Assembly: GCF_019565455.1 (NCBI RefSeq)
Contig: NZ_CP067377.1
Coordinates: forward strand, 186,001 to 250,000
Origin: Flavobacterium oreochromis
GTDB taxonomy: Bacteria; Bacteroidota; Bacteroidia; Flavobacteriales; Flavobacteriaceae
Direction of reading: 5' to 3'
DNA: 64,000 nucleotides
Translations under genes and position numbers: made by a program
Shown: piece by piece, positions 29,136 to 38,742 of the stretch
Layout: every line of letters starts with the position of its first letter
Position numbering within the stretch: the first letter of the stretch is position 1
Notes under the pieces: model-generated
Seen by the model: the letters and a program-made list of their open reading frames with translations, nothing else
Told to the model about the DNA's origin: nothing
The model's database searches: none

Positions 29136-29248
29136 TAATTATCTTCGTTTGATTCACTCAAGATTTTAAGTTACAAAACATTTAAAATATAACATTTTAT
29201 TTACAAATATAACACTTGAACTTGAAACTTAAAACCAAAAACTAAATC

Positions 29249-29821
29249 TTATAAATTCTCTATCACTGAGCTTAATCGTTTTGTAACCTCTTCAATTGTT
29301 CCAATACCATCTACTGCGTGAAATCTTCCTTTATTTTGGTAATAACCAATTAAAGGGGCTGTTTTTTCATTATATTCTTGGTATCTATTTCTTATTTTTT
29401 CTTCATCTTGATCATCTGTACGTCCTGATGTTTTTCCACGTTCTAATAAACGTTGTACTAATATTTCATCATCTGCTTCTAAAGCAATAGTAGCTGTTAC
29501 AGTCTGATTTTTACTTATCAAGAAACTATCAAGTGCTTCTGCTTGAGCAATAGTTCTAGGAAAACCATCGAATAAAAAACCAAGTGAATTAGGATTTTTT
29601 TCTACTTCTGATTGTAACATATTAATAGTAACATCATCTGGCACTAAATCTCCTTTATCAATATAAGATTTAGCTAACATTCCTAACTCTGTCTCACTTT
29701 TAATATTAAAACGGAATATATCTCCAGTAGATAAATGGGTTAAATTGTATTTTTTTGTTAAAAATTCAGCTTGAGTCCCTTTTCCTGCTCCAGGTTTTCC
29801 GAAAAGAACGATATTAATCAT
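29249..29821 (-). CDS. adk: Adenylate kinase
   Basis: 190 residues, short-LID type. Interconverts ATP + AMP and 2 ADP in the cytosol. The P-loop GKPGAGKGTQ (8-17), the AMP-binding STGDIFR and DGFPRT motifs, and the LID segment LLERGKTSGRTDD are all present. It follows hpt with 37 bases between, so the two purine genes are probably one operon. Confidence 0.97.
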   Translation of the reverse strand: MINIVLFGKPGAGKGTQAEFLTKKYNLTHLSTGDIFRFNIKSETELGMLAKSYIDKGDLVPDDVTINMLQSEVEKNPNSLGFLFDGFPRTIAQAEALDSFLISKNQTVTATIALEADDEILVQRLLERGKTSGRTDDQDEEKIRNRYQEYNEKTAPLIGYYQNKGRFHAVDGIGTIEEVTKRLSSVIENL

Positions 29822-29858
29822 TTTATTCTAAATTTTTTATTTTGTTATTCTTATATTG

Positions 29859-30392
29859 TTATTCTGCTAACTGGTACACTTCTTTTAAATTCCTACCTAA
29901 TCCATCATAATCTAACCCATACCCCACAATAAACTTGTTAGGTATTCTAATCCCTACGTAGTCTAATTTAATCTCTTTTGTATAAGCTTCTGGTTTAAAA
30001 AATAAAGTAGCTATCTTCAGCCTTTTAACTCCCTGATTTTTAAAAATATTTTTTAACTCCTCTATCGTATTCCCTGTATCTACAATATCTTCTACTATAA
30101 CTACACTTCTACCTTGCAAATCTTGATTTAGACCAATTAACTGTTTTACTTCATGAGTTGTGCTAATTCCTTCATAAGAGGCTAATTTCACAAAGGAAAC
30201 CTCACAAGAAGAGTCATAGTGTTTCATTAAATCTGATAAGAACATGAACGAGCCATTGAGTACTCCTATAAAAACGGGTACTTCTTCTTGAAAATCGTTT
30301 TTGATTTGCTGGGCTAAATTAGCTATAGCGAAATCAAGTTCTTCAAACCCGATAAACGGTTTAAAATATTTATCGTGTAACTTAATCTCCAT
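29859..30392 (-). CDS. hpt: Hypoxanthine phosphoribosyltransferase
   Basis: About 177 residues starting with MEIKLHD at 30392; the upstream ATG at 30422 adds 10 residues without family match. Salvages hypoxanthine and guanine using PRPP. The PRPP-binding motif VVIVEDIVDTGNT and the C-terminal GYGLDYDGLGRNL loop are typical. First gene of the hpt-adk pair, divergent from purK. Confidence 0.95.
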   Translation of the reverse strand: MEIKLHDKYFKPFIGFEELDFAIANLAQQIKNDFQEEVPVFIGVLNGSFMFLSDLMKHYDSSCEVSFVKLASYEGISTTHEVKQLIGLNQDLQGRSVVIVEDIVDTGNTIEELKNIFKNQGVKRLKIATLFFKPEAYTKEIKLDYVGIRIPNKFIVGYGLDYDGLGRNLKEVYQLAE

Positions 30393-31008
30393 TTTTGTGT
30401 TGTTTAAAAAAATAAACGGCAAAGATAATATAAAGATTTTAGATTTAAGATTTTTAGCCCTTAAGTTTTTATCTACTTTTCACACTCTTTTAAAACAATT
30501 TTAACACCTAAAACACTTATTACCTTTCCCTTGATTAACTAATAAACCAAACAATTTCTTTTAATATTTTATCAGAATTTAAAATCAGTAAAAACTAAAA
30601 CCTCATCTAATTCAAAAAGAACAATTCAAAACATCTCTATTTGAATTACATATTCAATAAAATCATGTACAGTTAAAACATCATTCCTTCATTTTCTTCT
30701 TATAATTTAGTTTAAACACAAGTAACATTAAAAAATAATTATCATGATTATTTTGATTCAGAAATAACAATAAACAGACAAATAATTCGATCTATTTCAT
30801 TAAACAAAAATCCAACAAAAAACATTCAATTTCAACACTTTAGCTAACAACCAAAACAAGAAAAATAAACTTTAACAAAACATACGGTTTTACCGTATAT
30901 TCTTTAACAGATTTTTCTCTAATTTTGAATCAAGCAAAACAAACTAAAAAACTATACAAACACCCTACTTATTTCAAAGCGTACTTTTAACCCAAAGTCG
31001 TCTTTCAT
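30393..31008. other. AT-rich intergenic region between hpt and the purK leader
   Basis: About 600 bases without a credible protein gene. It holds the palindrome ATACGG-TTTTA-CCGTAT (30882-30898) and, about 20 bases on, TAATTTTG (about 30918-30925), which fits the Bacteroidota -7 box. A plus-strand transcript from here would end at the strong terminator at 31010-31042. Confidence 0.4.
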
Positions 31009-31042
31009 TAAAATACCCTTCCCAAACGGGGTATTTTTTTTT
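30930..31042 (+). ncRNA. Candidate small RNA upstream of purK
   Basis: A TAATTTTG promoter box upstream and a strong intrinsic terminator (aaataccc ... gggtattt, then T9) delimit about 110 bases without an open frame. The purK gene has its own promoter box (TATATTTG at 31083) after the terminator, so this transcript is separate. It could be a small regulatory RNA or a purine-responsive leader. No known family was recognised by eye. Confidence 0.3.
31010..31042 (+). terminator. Intrinsic terminator upstream of purK
   Basis: Stem aaaataccc (31010-31018) with gggtatttt (31029-31037), followed by an uninterrupted T run. It lies before, not after, purK on the same strand, so it must end a transcript beginning in the hpt-purK gap. 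Confidence 0.75.
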
Positions 31043-31082
31043 GTGTTAATATTTTACCTAAATGCGTTTTTAAAAAATAGTA

Positions 31083-31090
31083 TATTTGCG
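31083..31090 (+). promoter_or_regulatory. purK promoter -7 box (TATATTTG)
   Basis: TATATTTG exactly fits the Bacteroidota TAnnTTTG element and lies 21 bases before the chosen purK ATG at 31112, leaving a short leader. It supports the internal start rather than the ATG at 31043, which would lie upstream of this promoter. Confidence 0.6.
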
Positions 31091-31111
31091 CAACACAACA
31101 CAACAACTACA

Positions 31112-32269
31112 ATGAATTATTATTTTTCTTCCGATTTTAAATTGGGAATATTAGGAGGTGGTCAATTAGGAAAAATGCTCCTGTATGAAACACGAAAATT
31201 TGACATCCAAACATTTATTTTAGACCCGAATGAAGAAGCTCCCTCACGAATGGGATGCAACACCTTTTATAAAGGAAGTTTAATGGATTTTAATACCGTT
31301 TATGAATTCGGAAAAATGGTTGATTTATTAACTATTGAAATTGAACATGTAAACTTAGATGCTCTAGAAAAATTAGAGGAGGATGGCTTACCTATTTTCC
31401 CCTCCCCTAAAACATTACGATTAATTCAAAACAAAGGATGCCAAAAAGATTTTTATACCGAAAATAATATCCCAACCTCAGCTTATATACGATTTGTAGA
31501 TATAAACGATTTAAAAAAAGCTTTAGAAAAGAATGAATTGGATTTTCCTTTTGTTTGGAAAGCTGCTCAAGGTGGTTATGATGGAAATGGAGTAAAAATT
31601 GTTCGTTCAACAATGGATTTAATTCATTTACCTGAAGTTGAATGCTTGGCAGAAGCCCTTATTCCATTTAAAAATGAATTAGCTGTTATCGTAGCACGCA
31701 GTCCAAAAGGAGAAGTTAAAACCTATCCTGTCGTAGAAATGGAATTTCATCCAGAAGCCAACCAAGTAGAATATACTATTTGTCCAGCTAGAATAAGTGA
31801 GGAGTTAGCAAAGAAAGCACAAGAAATTGCACTTCGTGTTTCTAAAACTATGGATCATGTTGGCTTATTAGCAGTAGAAATGTTTCAGACTGAAAATGAT
31901 GAAATTTTAGTTAACGAAGTAGCTCCTCGACCACATAATTCTGGTCATTATAGTATAGAAGCCAGTTACACTTCACAGTTCGAACAGCATTTACGTGCTA
32001 TCTTAAACTTACCATTAGGTAGCACTGCTAGCAAAACAGCAGGAATTATGGTAAATTTAGTAGGAGAAGAAGGTTATTCTGGACAAGTTATTTATGAAAA
32101 CATTGAAAAAATCATGGCTATCGATGGTGTAACCCCACATATTTACGGAAAACGCGAAACACGACCTTTCCGCAAAATGGGACATGTTACCATTGTTAAC
32201 GAAGATATGAAGGAAGCTAGACGGATTGCTGAAGAAGTAAAAAATAGTATTCGAGTGATTAGTTCTTAG
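31112..32269 (+). CDS. purK: 5-(carboxyamino)imidazole ribonucleotide synthase PurK
   Basis: 385 residues from MNYYFSSDF at 31112; the longer frame from 31043 would start before the terminator tail and promoter. ATP-grasp enzyme that carboxylates AIR to N5-CAIR in purine synthesis. Visible features are the N-terminal GILGGGQLGKML loop, the ATP-grasp segment VWKAAQGGYDGNGVKI, and the metal/phosphate region VNEVAPRPHNSGHY. purE follows after a small broken gene, so the purK-purE order is conserved with an insertion. Confidence 0.96.
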   Translation: MNYYFSSDFKLGILGGGQLGKMLLYETRKFDIQTFILDPNEEAPSRMGCNTFYKGSLMDFNTVYEFGKMVDLLTIEIEHVNLDALEKLEEDGLPIFPSPKTLRLIQNKGCQKDFYTENNIPTSAYIRFVDINDLKKALEKNELDFPFVWKAAQGGYDGNGVKIVRSTMDLIHLPEVECLAEALIPFKNELAVIVARSPKGEVKTYPVVEMEFHPEANQVEYTICPARISEELAKKAQEIALRVSKTMDHVGLLAVEMFQTENDEILVNEVAPRPHNSGHYSIEASYTSQFEQHLRAILNLPLGSTASKTAGIMVNLVGEEGYSGQVIYENIEKIMAIDGVTPHIYGKRETRPFRKMGHVTIVNEDMKEARRIAEEVKNSIRVISS

Positions 32270-32295
32270 GAAACTTTTTAAAATAAATTTTAAAA

Positions 32296-32757
32296 ATGAA
32301 AATACAATTACCAATTTTATTTTTTCTTTTAACTACTCTATCAATTCATTCTCAAAATAAAAAAAATGTTAATGAAGTAGTAGTAGATAAAAATGGAAAA
32401 GTATTATCAAAATCAACAAATAAAAAGAGAAAATTTATACTCCTGATGAAATTTTAAATTCTTTCTACTCTAATCAAAACAATATAAATTTTTTAAGTAA
32501 AATGATTAGTTTTAGGTTTTATCAAAAAAACACCTTTTGTAAAGTTTAAAGATATAATGGAAACAAAAAACAATTTTTGTGGTAAATTGATCAAAAAGGA
32601 AATTATCGAAAAGGAATATTCCAACAATAATTTAGCAATTAGATATAAATTATATGTAGAGTATGAAAAGAGAAAAACTACCGAACAAGTCGTATTGATA
32701 AAAGAATCAGAAAGTAGTAATTTTGAAGTTTTTGATTATAACATAAAAACCAATTAA
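32296..32757 (+). CDS. Small exported protein of unknown function (two frame breaks)
   Basis: ATG at 32296 gives a good signal peptide (MKIQLPILFFLLTTLSIHSQ), but the frame stops at about 32454. The next segment (YTPDEILNSFYSNQNN) and the last (KFKDIMETKNNFCGKLIKKEI ...) lie in other frames. The full span is exactly 154 codons, so two compensating single-base errors would restore one protein of 153 residues. Breaks fall in A-rich runs near 32425 and 32525. No family recognised. It sits between purK and purE and may be unrelated to purine synthesis. Confidence 0.55.
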
Positions 32758-32814
32758 CATAAAACCTATTTCCCTCTAATAGGATTCCCCCTTGGGGGAT
32801 AGGGGGGCCTAAAA

Positions 32815-33297
32815 ATGAAAGTAGCCATCGTAATGGGCAGTATTTCAGACATGCCAGTCATGCAGGATGCCATAAATATATTAGCAGAATTTGGAATAGA
32901 AACCGAAGTCGATATCGTATCTGCACACCGTACCCCTGAGAAATTATTTGATTTTAGCAACAATGCACACAAAAGAGATGTAGCAGTGATTATAGCCGGT
33001 GCAGGTGGAGCCGCACATTTACCAGGTATGGTAGCCTCAATGAGTCCGTTACCCGTAATAGGTGTACCAGTAAAATCAAGTAATTCGATAGACGGATGGG
33101 ATTCAGTATTGTCGATTTTACAAATGCCTGGTGGTGTACCTGTAGCAACAGTAGCTTTAAATGGGGCCAAAAATGCAGGAATTTTGGCAGCGCAAATCAT
33201 AGGATCACAAAATCAATCCATATTGAATAAAATAATAACCTATAAGGAAGGCTTAAAACAAGCTGTACTAACTGCAGCAGAAAATCTAAAAAAATAG
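32815..33297 (+). CDS. purE: N5-carboxyaminoimidazole ribonucleotide mutase PurE
   Basis: 160 residues, class I PurE. Converts N5-CAIR to CAIR, acting directly after PurK. Characteristic motifs are MGSISDMPVM, SAHRTPEKL and AGAGGAAHLPGM. It is preceded by a C/G-rich stretch (32788-32810) unlike its AT-rich surroundings and followed by a terminator. Confidence 0.97.
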   Translation: MKVAIVMGSISDMPVMQDAINILAEFGIETEVDIVSAHRTPEKLFDFSNNAHKRDVAVIIAGAGGAAHLPGMVASMSPLPVIGVPVKSSNSIDGWDSVLSILQMPGGVPVATVALNGAKNAGILAAQIIGSQNQSILNKIITYKEGLKQAVLTAAENLKK

Positions 33298-33375
33298 AAA
33301 AATCCCTGTAGGGATTTTTTTATACCTTTTTCTTTAATTTCGGCATAAAAAAAGCTCCAGTGGCAATTGGAGCTT
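33298..33375 (+). terminator. Terminators after purE
   Basis: First hairpin aaaaatccct/agggattttt at 33298-33319 with a T run. A second, aagctcca/tggagctt at 33352-33375, follows. Either could end transcription of the purK-purE unit. Confidence 0.7.
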
Positions 33376-33527
33376 AAAAATAACACAAACATGAATGAAT
33401 ACCGATTGGGCTAAATCAATATCTATTTTTTAAAACATTATAACTTCTTAGCAAATCACTCAAAAGAGATAAATCAAACATACAAATATTTTATCATTTC
33501 ACAAAAAAATTAAAAAAATATAATATT

Positions 33528-35555
33528 ATGGAAATTTTAATAAATAAATTTCAAACAAAATACGACACAGCTCCTTTTAGCTCAATAAAAATGGGAGATT
33601 ACAAACCTGCAATTGAAGCAGGAATATTATTAGCAAAACAAGAAATTAATACAATTATTACAAATCCAGGATTACCTACTTTTCAAAATACCATTGAAGC
33701 ATTAGAATTTAGTGGACAAACATTAGATCGAATTACCAGTATTTTCTTTAATCTAAATTCAGCCGAAACTTCTGAAGAAATGCAACAAATCGCACAAGAA
33801 ATTTCCCCACTACTAACAGAATTCAGTAACGATATTACTTTAAATACAGACTTATTTAATCGTATCAAAAAAGTTTACGAACATAAAGATTCATTAGAAT
33901 TAACTACAGAACAAGTCACTTTACTTGACAAAAAATACAAAGGTTTTACTCGTAATGGAGCATTACTTCCTGAAGACAAGAAAAACCGCTTACGTGAAAT
34001 TGACGCTGAATTATCTAAATTAAGCTTAAAGTTTGGAGAAAACGTATTAGCTGAAACAAACAATTATGAATTAGTCATAACTAACAAAGAAGACTTAAAA
34101 GGATTACCAGAAGACACTATTGAAACCGCGGAAGCCTTAGCAAAAAGTAAAAACAAAGAAGGCTGGTTATTTACATTAAATATGCCTAGTTACCTTCCTT
34201 TTGTAACCTATGCTGAAAACAGAGCATTGCGAAAAGAGCTTTCTATTGCATACGGTAAAAAAGCATTTCAAAATAATGATTTCAATAATGAGGAAATCGT
34301 GATAAAAATTGCAAACCTACGACATGAACGAGCAAACTTGTTAGGCTATCCTACACATGCTCATTTTGTTCTTGAAGAACGTATGGCGCAAACGCCAGAA
34401 AAAGTCAAATCTTTCCTAAATGATCTTTTAACCAAAGCAAAGCCTGCTGCTGCAAGAGAATATACACAGCTGTCTGCATTTGCTAAAAAAATTGACAATA
34501 TAGAGCAATTACAAAAATGGGATGGCGCTTATTACTCAGAAAAATTAAAACAAGAACTTTTCAATTTAGATGACGAAAAGTTAAAACCTTATTTTGAGCT
34601 TCAAAAAGTGCAAGCTGGCGCTTTTGAAATTGCAAACAAGTTATTTGGCTTAACTTTCACTGAAGTATTCGATATTGACAAATACCATGAAGAAGTACAT
34701 ACCTTTGAAGTGACAGATAGAAACGGTGACTTAGTCGCTATTTTCTATTCTGACTATTTCCCTAGACAAGGGAAACGAAATGGTGCTTGGATGACCTCTT
34801 TCAAACACCAATACATTCAAAATGGAATAAACGAACGCCCACATGTTTCTATTGTATGCAACTTTACTAAACCTACCCCTACAAAACCATCTTTATTAAC
34901 ATTTAATGAAGTAACCACCCTATTTCATGAATTTGGACATGCACTACATGGAATGTTGGCAAATACAACTTATCCAAGTCTTTCAGGAACATCTGTTTAT
35001 TGGGACTTTGTGGAACTTCCAAGTCAAGTAATGGAAAACTGGTGTTACGAACCAGAGGCTTTAGCTCTATTTGCCAAACATTATGAAACTGGAGAGGTGA
35101 TTCCACAGGAATATGTAGATAAAATTAAAGAAAGCGCAAGCTTTTTAGAAGGAATGGCAACATTACGTCAATTGAGTTTTGGTTTATTAGATATGGATTT
35201 TCATAGTCAGGATCCAAGTGGAATTTCTAACGTAAAATCTTTTGAAAAAGAATCGATGCAAAATACAGCATTATATCCTGATGTAGCAGAAAACTGTATG
35301 AGTGTTTCTTTCTCTCACATATTCCAAGGGGGTTATTCATCTGGCTATTACAGCTACAAATGGGCCGAGGTTTTAGATGCTGATGCTTTTGACTATTTCA
35401 AAGAAAATGGCATTTTCAATAAAGAAGTAGCGGAAAAATTTAGAGACTATGTCTTATCACAAGGAGGCACAGATCATCCTATGACTTTATACAAAAAATT
35501 CAGAGGACAAGAACCTAAACCAGAAGCTTTATTAAAAAGAGCGGGGTTACTATAA
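33528..35555 (+). CDS. M3 family oligopeptidase (dipeptidyl carboxypeptidase type)
   Basis: 675 residues, no signal peptide, so cytosolic. Zinc motif LFHEFGHALHGML with His467, Glu468 and His471, then the downstream Glu ligand region FVELPSQVMENW, characteristic of thimet-like M3 peptidases such as Dcp and OpdA. The C-terminal substrate-binding region FSHIFQGGYSSGYYSYKWAEVLDADAF is conserved. It degrades short peptides. It stands alone between terminators. Confidence 0.93.
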   Translation: MEILINKFQTKYDTAPFSSIKMGDYKPAIEAGILLAKQEINTIITNPGLPTFQNTIEALEFSGQTLDRITSIFFNLNSAETSEEMQQIAQEISPLLTEFSNDITLNTDLFNRIKKVYEHKDSLELTTEQVTLLDKKYKGFTRNGALLPEDKKNRLREIDAELSKLSLKFGENVLAETNNYELVITNKEDLKGLPEDTIETAEALAKSKNKEGWLFTLNMPSYLPFVTYAENRALRKELSIAYGKKAFQNNDFNNEEIVIKIANLRHERANLLGYPTHAHFVLEERMAQTPEKVKSFLNDLLTKAKPAAAREYTQLSAFAKKIDNIEQLQKWDGAYYSEKLKQELFNLDDEKLKPYFELQKVQAGAFEIANKLFGLTFTEVFDIDKYHEEVHTFEVTDRNGDLVAIFYSDYFPRQGKRNGAWMTSFKHQYIQNGINERPHVSIVCNFTKPTPTKPSLLTFNEVTTLFHEFGHALHGMLANTTYPSLSGTSVYWDFVELPSQVMENWCYEPEALALFAKHYETGEVIPQEYVDKIKESASFLEGMATLRQLSFGLLDMDFHSQDPSGISNVKSFEKESMQNTALYPDVAENCMSVSFSHIFQGGYSSGYYSYKWAEVLDADAFDYFKENGIFNKEVAEKFRDYVLSQGGTDHPMTLYKKFRGQEPKPEALLKRAGLL

Positions 35556-35566
35556 TTATTTACACT

Positions 35567-35597
35567 AAACCTGTCAGTTTTTTCAATTGACAGGTTT
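35567..35597 (+). terminator. Terminator after the M3 peptidase gene
   Basis: Stem aaacctgtca / tgacaggttt around an 11-base loop, 12 bases past the stop. The sequence belongs to the gacaggtt-type palindromes also seen near 40206 and 45970. Confidence 0.7.
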
Positions 35598-35612
35598 CTA
35601 AAAACATTCATT

Positions 35613-36290
35613 TTGAAAGTTTATACTATCTTTAAAAAACACCTCAAAAAGATTATACTTATCACATTAATTGGAATCATAAGTAGTATAGGTGTAAATA
35701 GCTACGTAAAAAAGGTAACAAATTCATTAATTTACAATTCATCCAAAAATCTTCCAACAACGAGTGCAGGTATCATATTTGGAGCAGGTATAAAGGGTGA
35801 TAAACCCAGTAAATACCTAAAAGACAGATTAGATGCTGGTATTCGACTGTATCGATCCAAGAAAATAAACAAAATTTTACTCTCTGGCGATAATGGTAGA
35901 GAAGAATATGACGAACTAACTGTAATGAAAACCTACTGTTACCAGCATGGTGTTGATACCACTAAAATCTATCTTGACTATGCGGGTTTTGACACCTACT
36001 CTACAATGAGCAGAGCAAAAACTATTTTCAAAATCAATCAAGCTATTTTAATATCACAAAAATACCATTTAAATAGAGCTATTTTTATAGGCAATAAATT
36101 AGGTGTAAAATCTGTGGGGTATTCTGCTGATAATGGGCAATACAAAGGTTACAATTACGCTCGATTTAGGGAATACTTTTCTAGATTGAAAGCATTTATA
36201 GATGTTTTAAGAAATCGAAAACCTAAATTCTTAGGAACACAAATACCTATAGATGGAATATCAAATTATAGTAAAGAGGATAAAAGGTAA
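35613..36290 (+). CDS. SanA/YdcF-like (DUF218) membrane-anchored protein
   Basis: 225 residues with one N-terminal membrane segment (IILITLIGIISSIGVN). The DUF218 fold shows GIIFGAGIKGDKPS, a phosphate-type loop NKILLSGDNGREEYDE, and the later ILISQKYHLNRAIFIGNKLG. Relatives such as SanA affect envelope barrier function and vancomycin sensitivity in E. coli. It begins 15 bases after the terminator of the M3 gene. Confidence 0.85.
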   Translation: MKVYTIFKKHLKKIILITLIGIISSIGVNSYVKKVTNSLIYNSSKNLPTTSAGIIFGAGIKGDKPSKYLKDRLDAGIRLYRSKKINKILLSGDNGREEYDELTVMKTYCYQHGVDTTKIYLDYAGFDTYSTMSRAKTIFKINQAILISQKYHLNRAIFIGNKLGVKSVGYSADNGQYKGYNYARFREYFSRLKAFIDVLRNRKPKFLGTQIPIDGISNYSKEDKR

Positions 36291-36422
36291 AATCTATGAT
36301 TGAACTAGTTTTTACCGTTTTTTTAAAAAAAATCTGGATTGCCAAGCGATATAGAATAGTGCTTCAACTCTAAAATTAATATAACATTCACATATTTATT
36401 CTAACAAATCAAATCACTACCA

Positions 36423-38074
36423 ATGACAATTTCTAATTTTATTACCGAACATAAACTAAAATTAAAATCAGCAAAAAAAACTAAATGTTAGAGATTTAGA
36501 CGAATTAGAAAAAAACAATTTCGTTGCTTATGTAGATGAAGCTAATAAAAGCTACGACGTACAATTAGTACTAGATAATAAAAAAATATAAAATCAACAA
36601 GTTGCGATTGTGATTTAGGCGGAATTTGCACACACATAATTGCTTTAGTTACTTTTGTATCTGAAAACAGAAGTGAAAAATCAGTTGTAAAAAAAGCTCC
36701 CAAAAAGAAACTTTCAGAAACCGATGAAATCCTTGAAAAAATCAATGCAGAAGATTTAAGAAATTGGCTATCAAAAACTTTAAATAAAAACAAAGAATTA
36801 GCATTTAATTTCAAAAAACATTTTGAAAGCAGTACAATTATTATTGATAAAAGTTTCATAAAAAACACTATACAAGAAAGCATAACTTCAATTATTGGAA
36901 AAAGAAAAAAAGTTGAAACAAGCGAAGTCAAAAAGATTGTAGATAATCTTAATGTTTCACTAAAGCCTATTTTAGATTTCATCTTTTTAAAATTTACTCC
37001 TGAAAACCATAGCCTCTTTAATTTTTTAATCCACGAAATAGAGGAGTTTAATTATTCCTATTATATTACAAGCACACGTATTACTAAGCTTATTGAAAAT
37101 TTATACAATGTCAAACTAAAATCACTTTTTAATATTAAAGAAATTGAAGAATGGCAAAATGCAATTCGTTTTTTTATCGATTCAATTTTTGAACCTAAAT
37201 TCCACATAAACGATTTAAACTTTGCAAAAATGTTTATGAATTATCAAAAACAAATGAGTTTCAAAAAAACTTTTTTATTCAATATTTAGAAGAAAAACAC
37301 CAAGCACTTTATTCAAATTACAAAGAAAATTTCCCTTTGTTAGCCTACGAATTAGACTCTATCATTTTAATTATTTTCACTGAAAATAATCTCTTTGCAA
37401 AATATTCCAACAATTTCAAACCTAGAAGATTTCAAAACGCATACAATATATTATTAATAAAAGAGTTGCTAAAAAATAATGAAACTGAATTAGCTGAAAA
37501 TTATTGCCTTGAACAAATAGCTGGAAATTCCAAAACTGAATACGACCTGCCGTATGCTGAAATATTAATTGATCTATACACACAAAACAAGGACAATCTA
37601 AAACTTGCTGAAATATTATCTGAGTACGGAAAATACATCTATTCTATTGAGCATTATAATTTTATCAAAGAAAATGCAAGCACGGAAAAATTCAAAAAAT
37701 ACAGACAAGCTGTGCTAACAAATGCACGTTATAGTTATCAAAGCGGAAATATTGAAGCTTTTGATTTCTATTTTGAAATTAAAAAATTAGATGGCAAAGA
37801 AAATGACCTCTTTGACATGTTAGCTAGTTCTCACAATCTAGAAATTTTTAATCAATACAAAGAAATTGCACATCAATTAGACGAAATTAAATTTCTTAAA
37901 ACTGTAGTTCAAACTACTTATCATTATAACAAAAATGAAAGTACAACTAAAGAAATAATTGATTTCATTCTACAAAAAATTGATATACCTACTTTAAAAT
38001 TTTACCTGAAAAACATAAAAACATATTATTTCAATTACATTCACAATGAATTATCAAACGCTATTAACATATAA
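36423..38074 (+). CDS. SWIM zinc-finger protein (three frame breaks)
   Basis: Plus-strand gene hidden by frame changes; only its last 245 codons form a long uninterrupted frame. Starting at ATG 36423 (MTISNFITEHKLKLKSAKK), one A too many in the A8 run at 36473-36480, one too few in the A7 run near 36583, and a third change near 37265 (CAAAAAAAC) restore about 550 residues. SCDCDLGGICTHIIAL is a SWIM motif (CxCxnCxH), a zinc fold found in DNA-binding and partner proteins. The remainder is helical and unassigned. All breaks fall at A runs, so the gene is probably intact in the cell. Confidence 0.7.
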
Positions 38075-38122
38075 TACAAACTATTAACTCAAAAACAACT
38101 TATTAAAGTTCAGAAAACAAAT

Positions 38123-38148
38123 AAACTTTCATTTTTTTTTGAAAGTTT
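38123..38148. promoter_or_regulatory. Operator upstream of the GbsR-family regulator
   Basis: Inverted repeat AAACTTTCA (38123-38131), 8-base spacer, TGAAAGTTT (38140-38148). The right arm overlaps TTTG (38138-38141), a possible -33 box, and TACATTTG at 38162-38169 is a good -7 box 20 bases on. A repressor bound here would block the promoter. The same repeat with the same spacing recurs at 38691-38716, implying that one regulator controls both sites. Confidence 0.7.
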
Positions 38149-38173
38149 AAAAACTTTGTTATACATTTGTACT

Positions 38174-38677
38174 ATGGAATTCAGAGAAGCAAAAAATAAA
38201 TTCGTTCAAACTTGGGGTGCATTAGGATCTCAATGGGGCATCAACAAAACGATGGCTCAGATTCACGCCTTGTTGATGGTCTCTAACGAAGCGGTTTCGA
38301 TGGAGGACATTATGGAGGAATTACAAATTTCTCGAGGAAATGCAAGTATGAATATTCGTGCTTTAATGGATTGGGGAATTGTCTACAAAGAATTTAAAGC
38401 GGGTGAACGTCGTGAGTTTTTTACAGCTGAAAAAGATTTAGACGAATTAGCGGTAAAAATTTCTAGAGAAAGAAGTAAACGCGAAATCAAACCTGCTCTG
38501 AAAGTTTTAAAAGAAGTATCTTCTATTGATGCCAATGCTTCTGCTGAAGAAAAACATTTTGTGGAGCAAACCACTAAACTCTATGATTTTGTTTTAAAAG
38601 CAGATAATGTTTTGGATAAAATCACGGAATACAAAGACAATTGGTTAGCGCAGTTGTTAGTTAAATTTATGAAGTAA
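38174..38677 (+). CDS. GbsR/MarR-family transcriptional regulator
   Basis: About 167 residues starting MEFREAKNKF at 38174, 5 bases after a good -7 box, so the mRNA may be almost leaderless. The longer frame starts upstream within the promoter. A winged helix-turn-helix (IMEELQISRGNASMNIRALMDWGIVYKEFKAGERREFF) is typical of GbsR-type MarR relatives. Matching inverted repeats before this gene and before the next suggest autorepression and control of the downstream operon. Ligand unknown. Confidence 0.9.
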   Translation: MEFREAKNKFVQTWGALGSQWGINKTMAQIHALLMVSNEAVSMEDIMEELQISRGNASMNIRALMDWGIVYKEFKAGERREFFTAEKDLDELAVKISRERSKREIKPALKVLKEVSSIDANASAEEKHFVEQTTKLYDFVLKADNVLDKITEYKDNWLAQLLVKFMK

Positions 38678-38690
38678 AAAAATTTAATCA

Positions 38691-38716
38691 AAACTTTCAT
38701 TTTTTTCTGAAAGTTT
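38691..38716. promoter_or_regulatory. Second operator copy, upstream of the DUF2071 operon
   Basis: AAACTTTCA (38691-38699), 8-base spacer, TGAAAGTTT (38708-38716), identical half-sites and spacing to the copy at 38123. It lies 26 bases before the DUF2071 start codon. No clear TAnnTTTG box is nearby, so transcription may continue from the regulator gene. Confidence 0.7.
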
Positions 38717-38742
38717 AAAACAAACAATAAAAATTAAAAGTT

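Noticed and set aside
32766..33200. 144-residue minus-strand open frame over purE
   Set aside because: Antisense shadow of the well-conserved purE coding sequence.
36542..36982. 146-residue minus-strand open frame
   Set aside because: It is antisense to the SWIM zinc-finger gene, whose plus-strand product has a recognisable motif.
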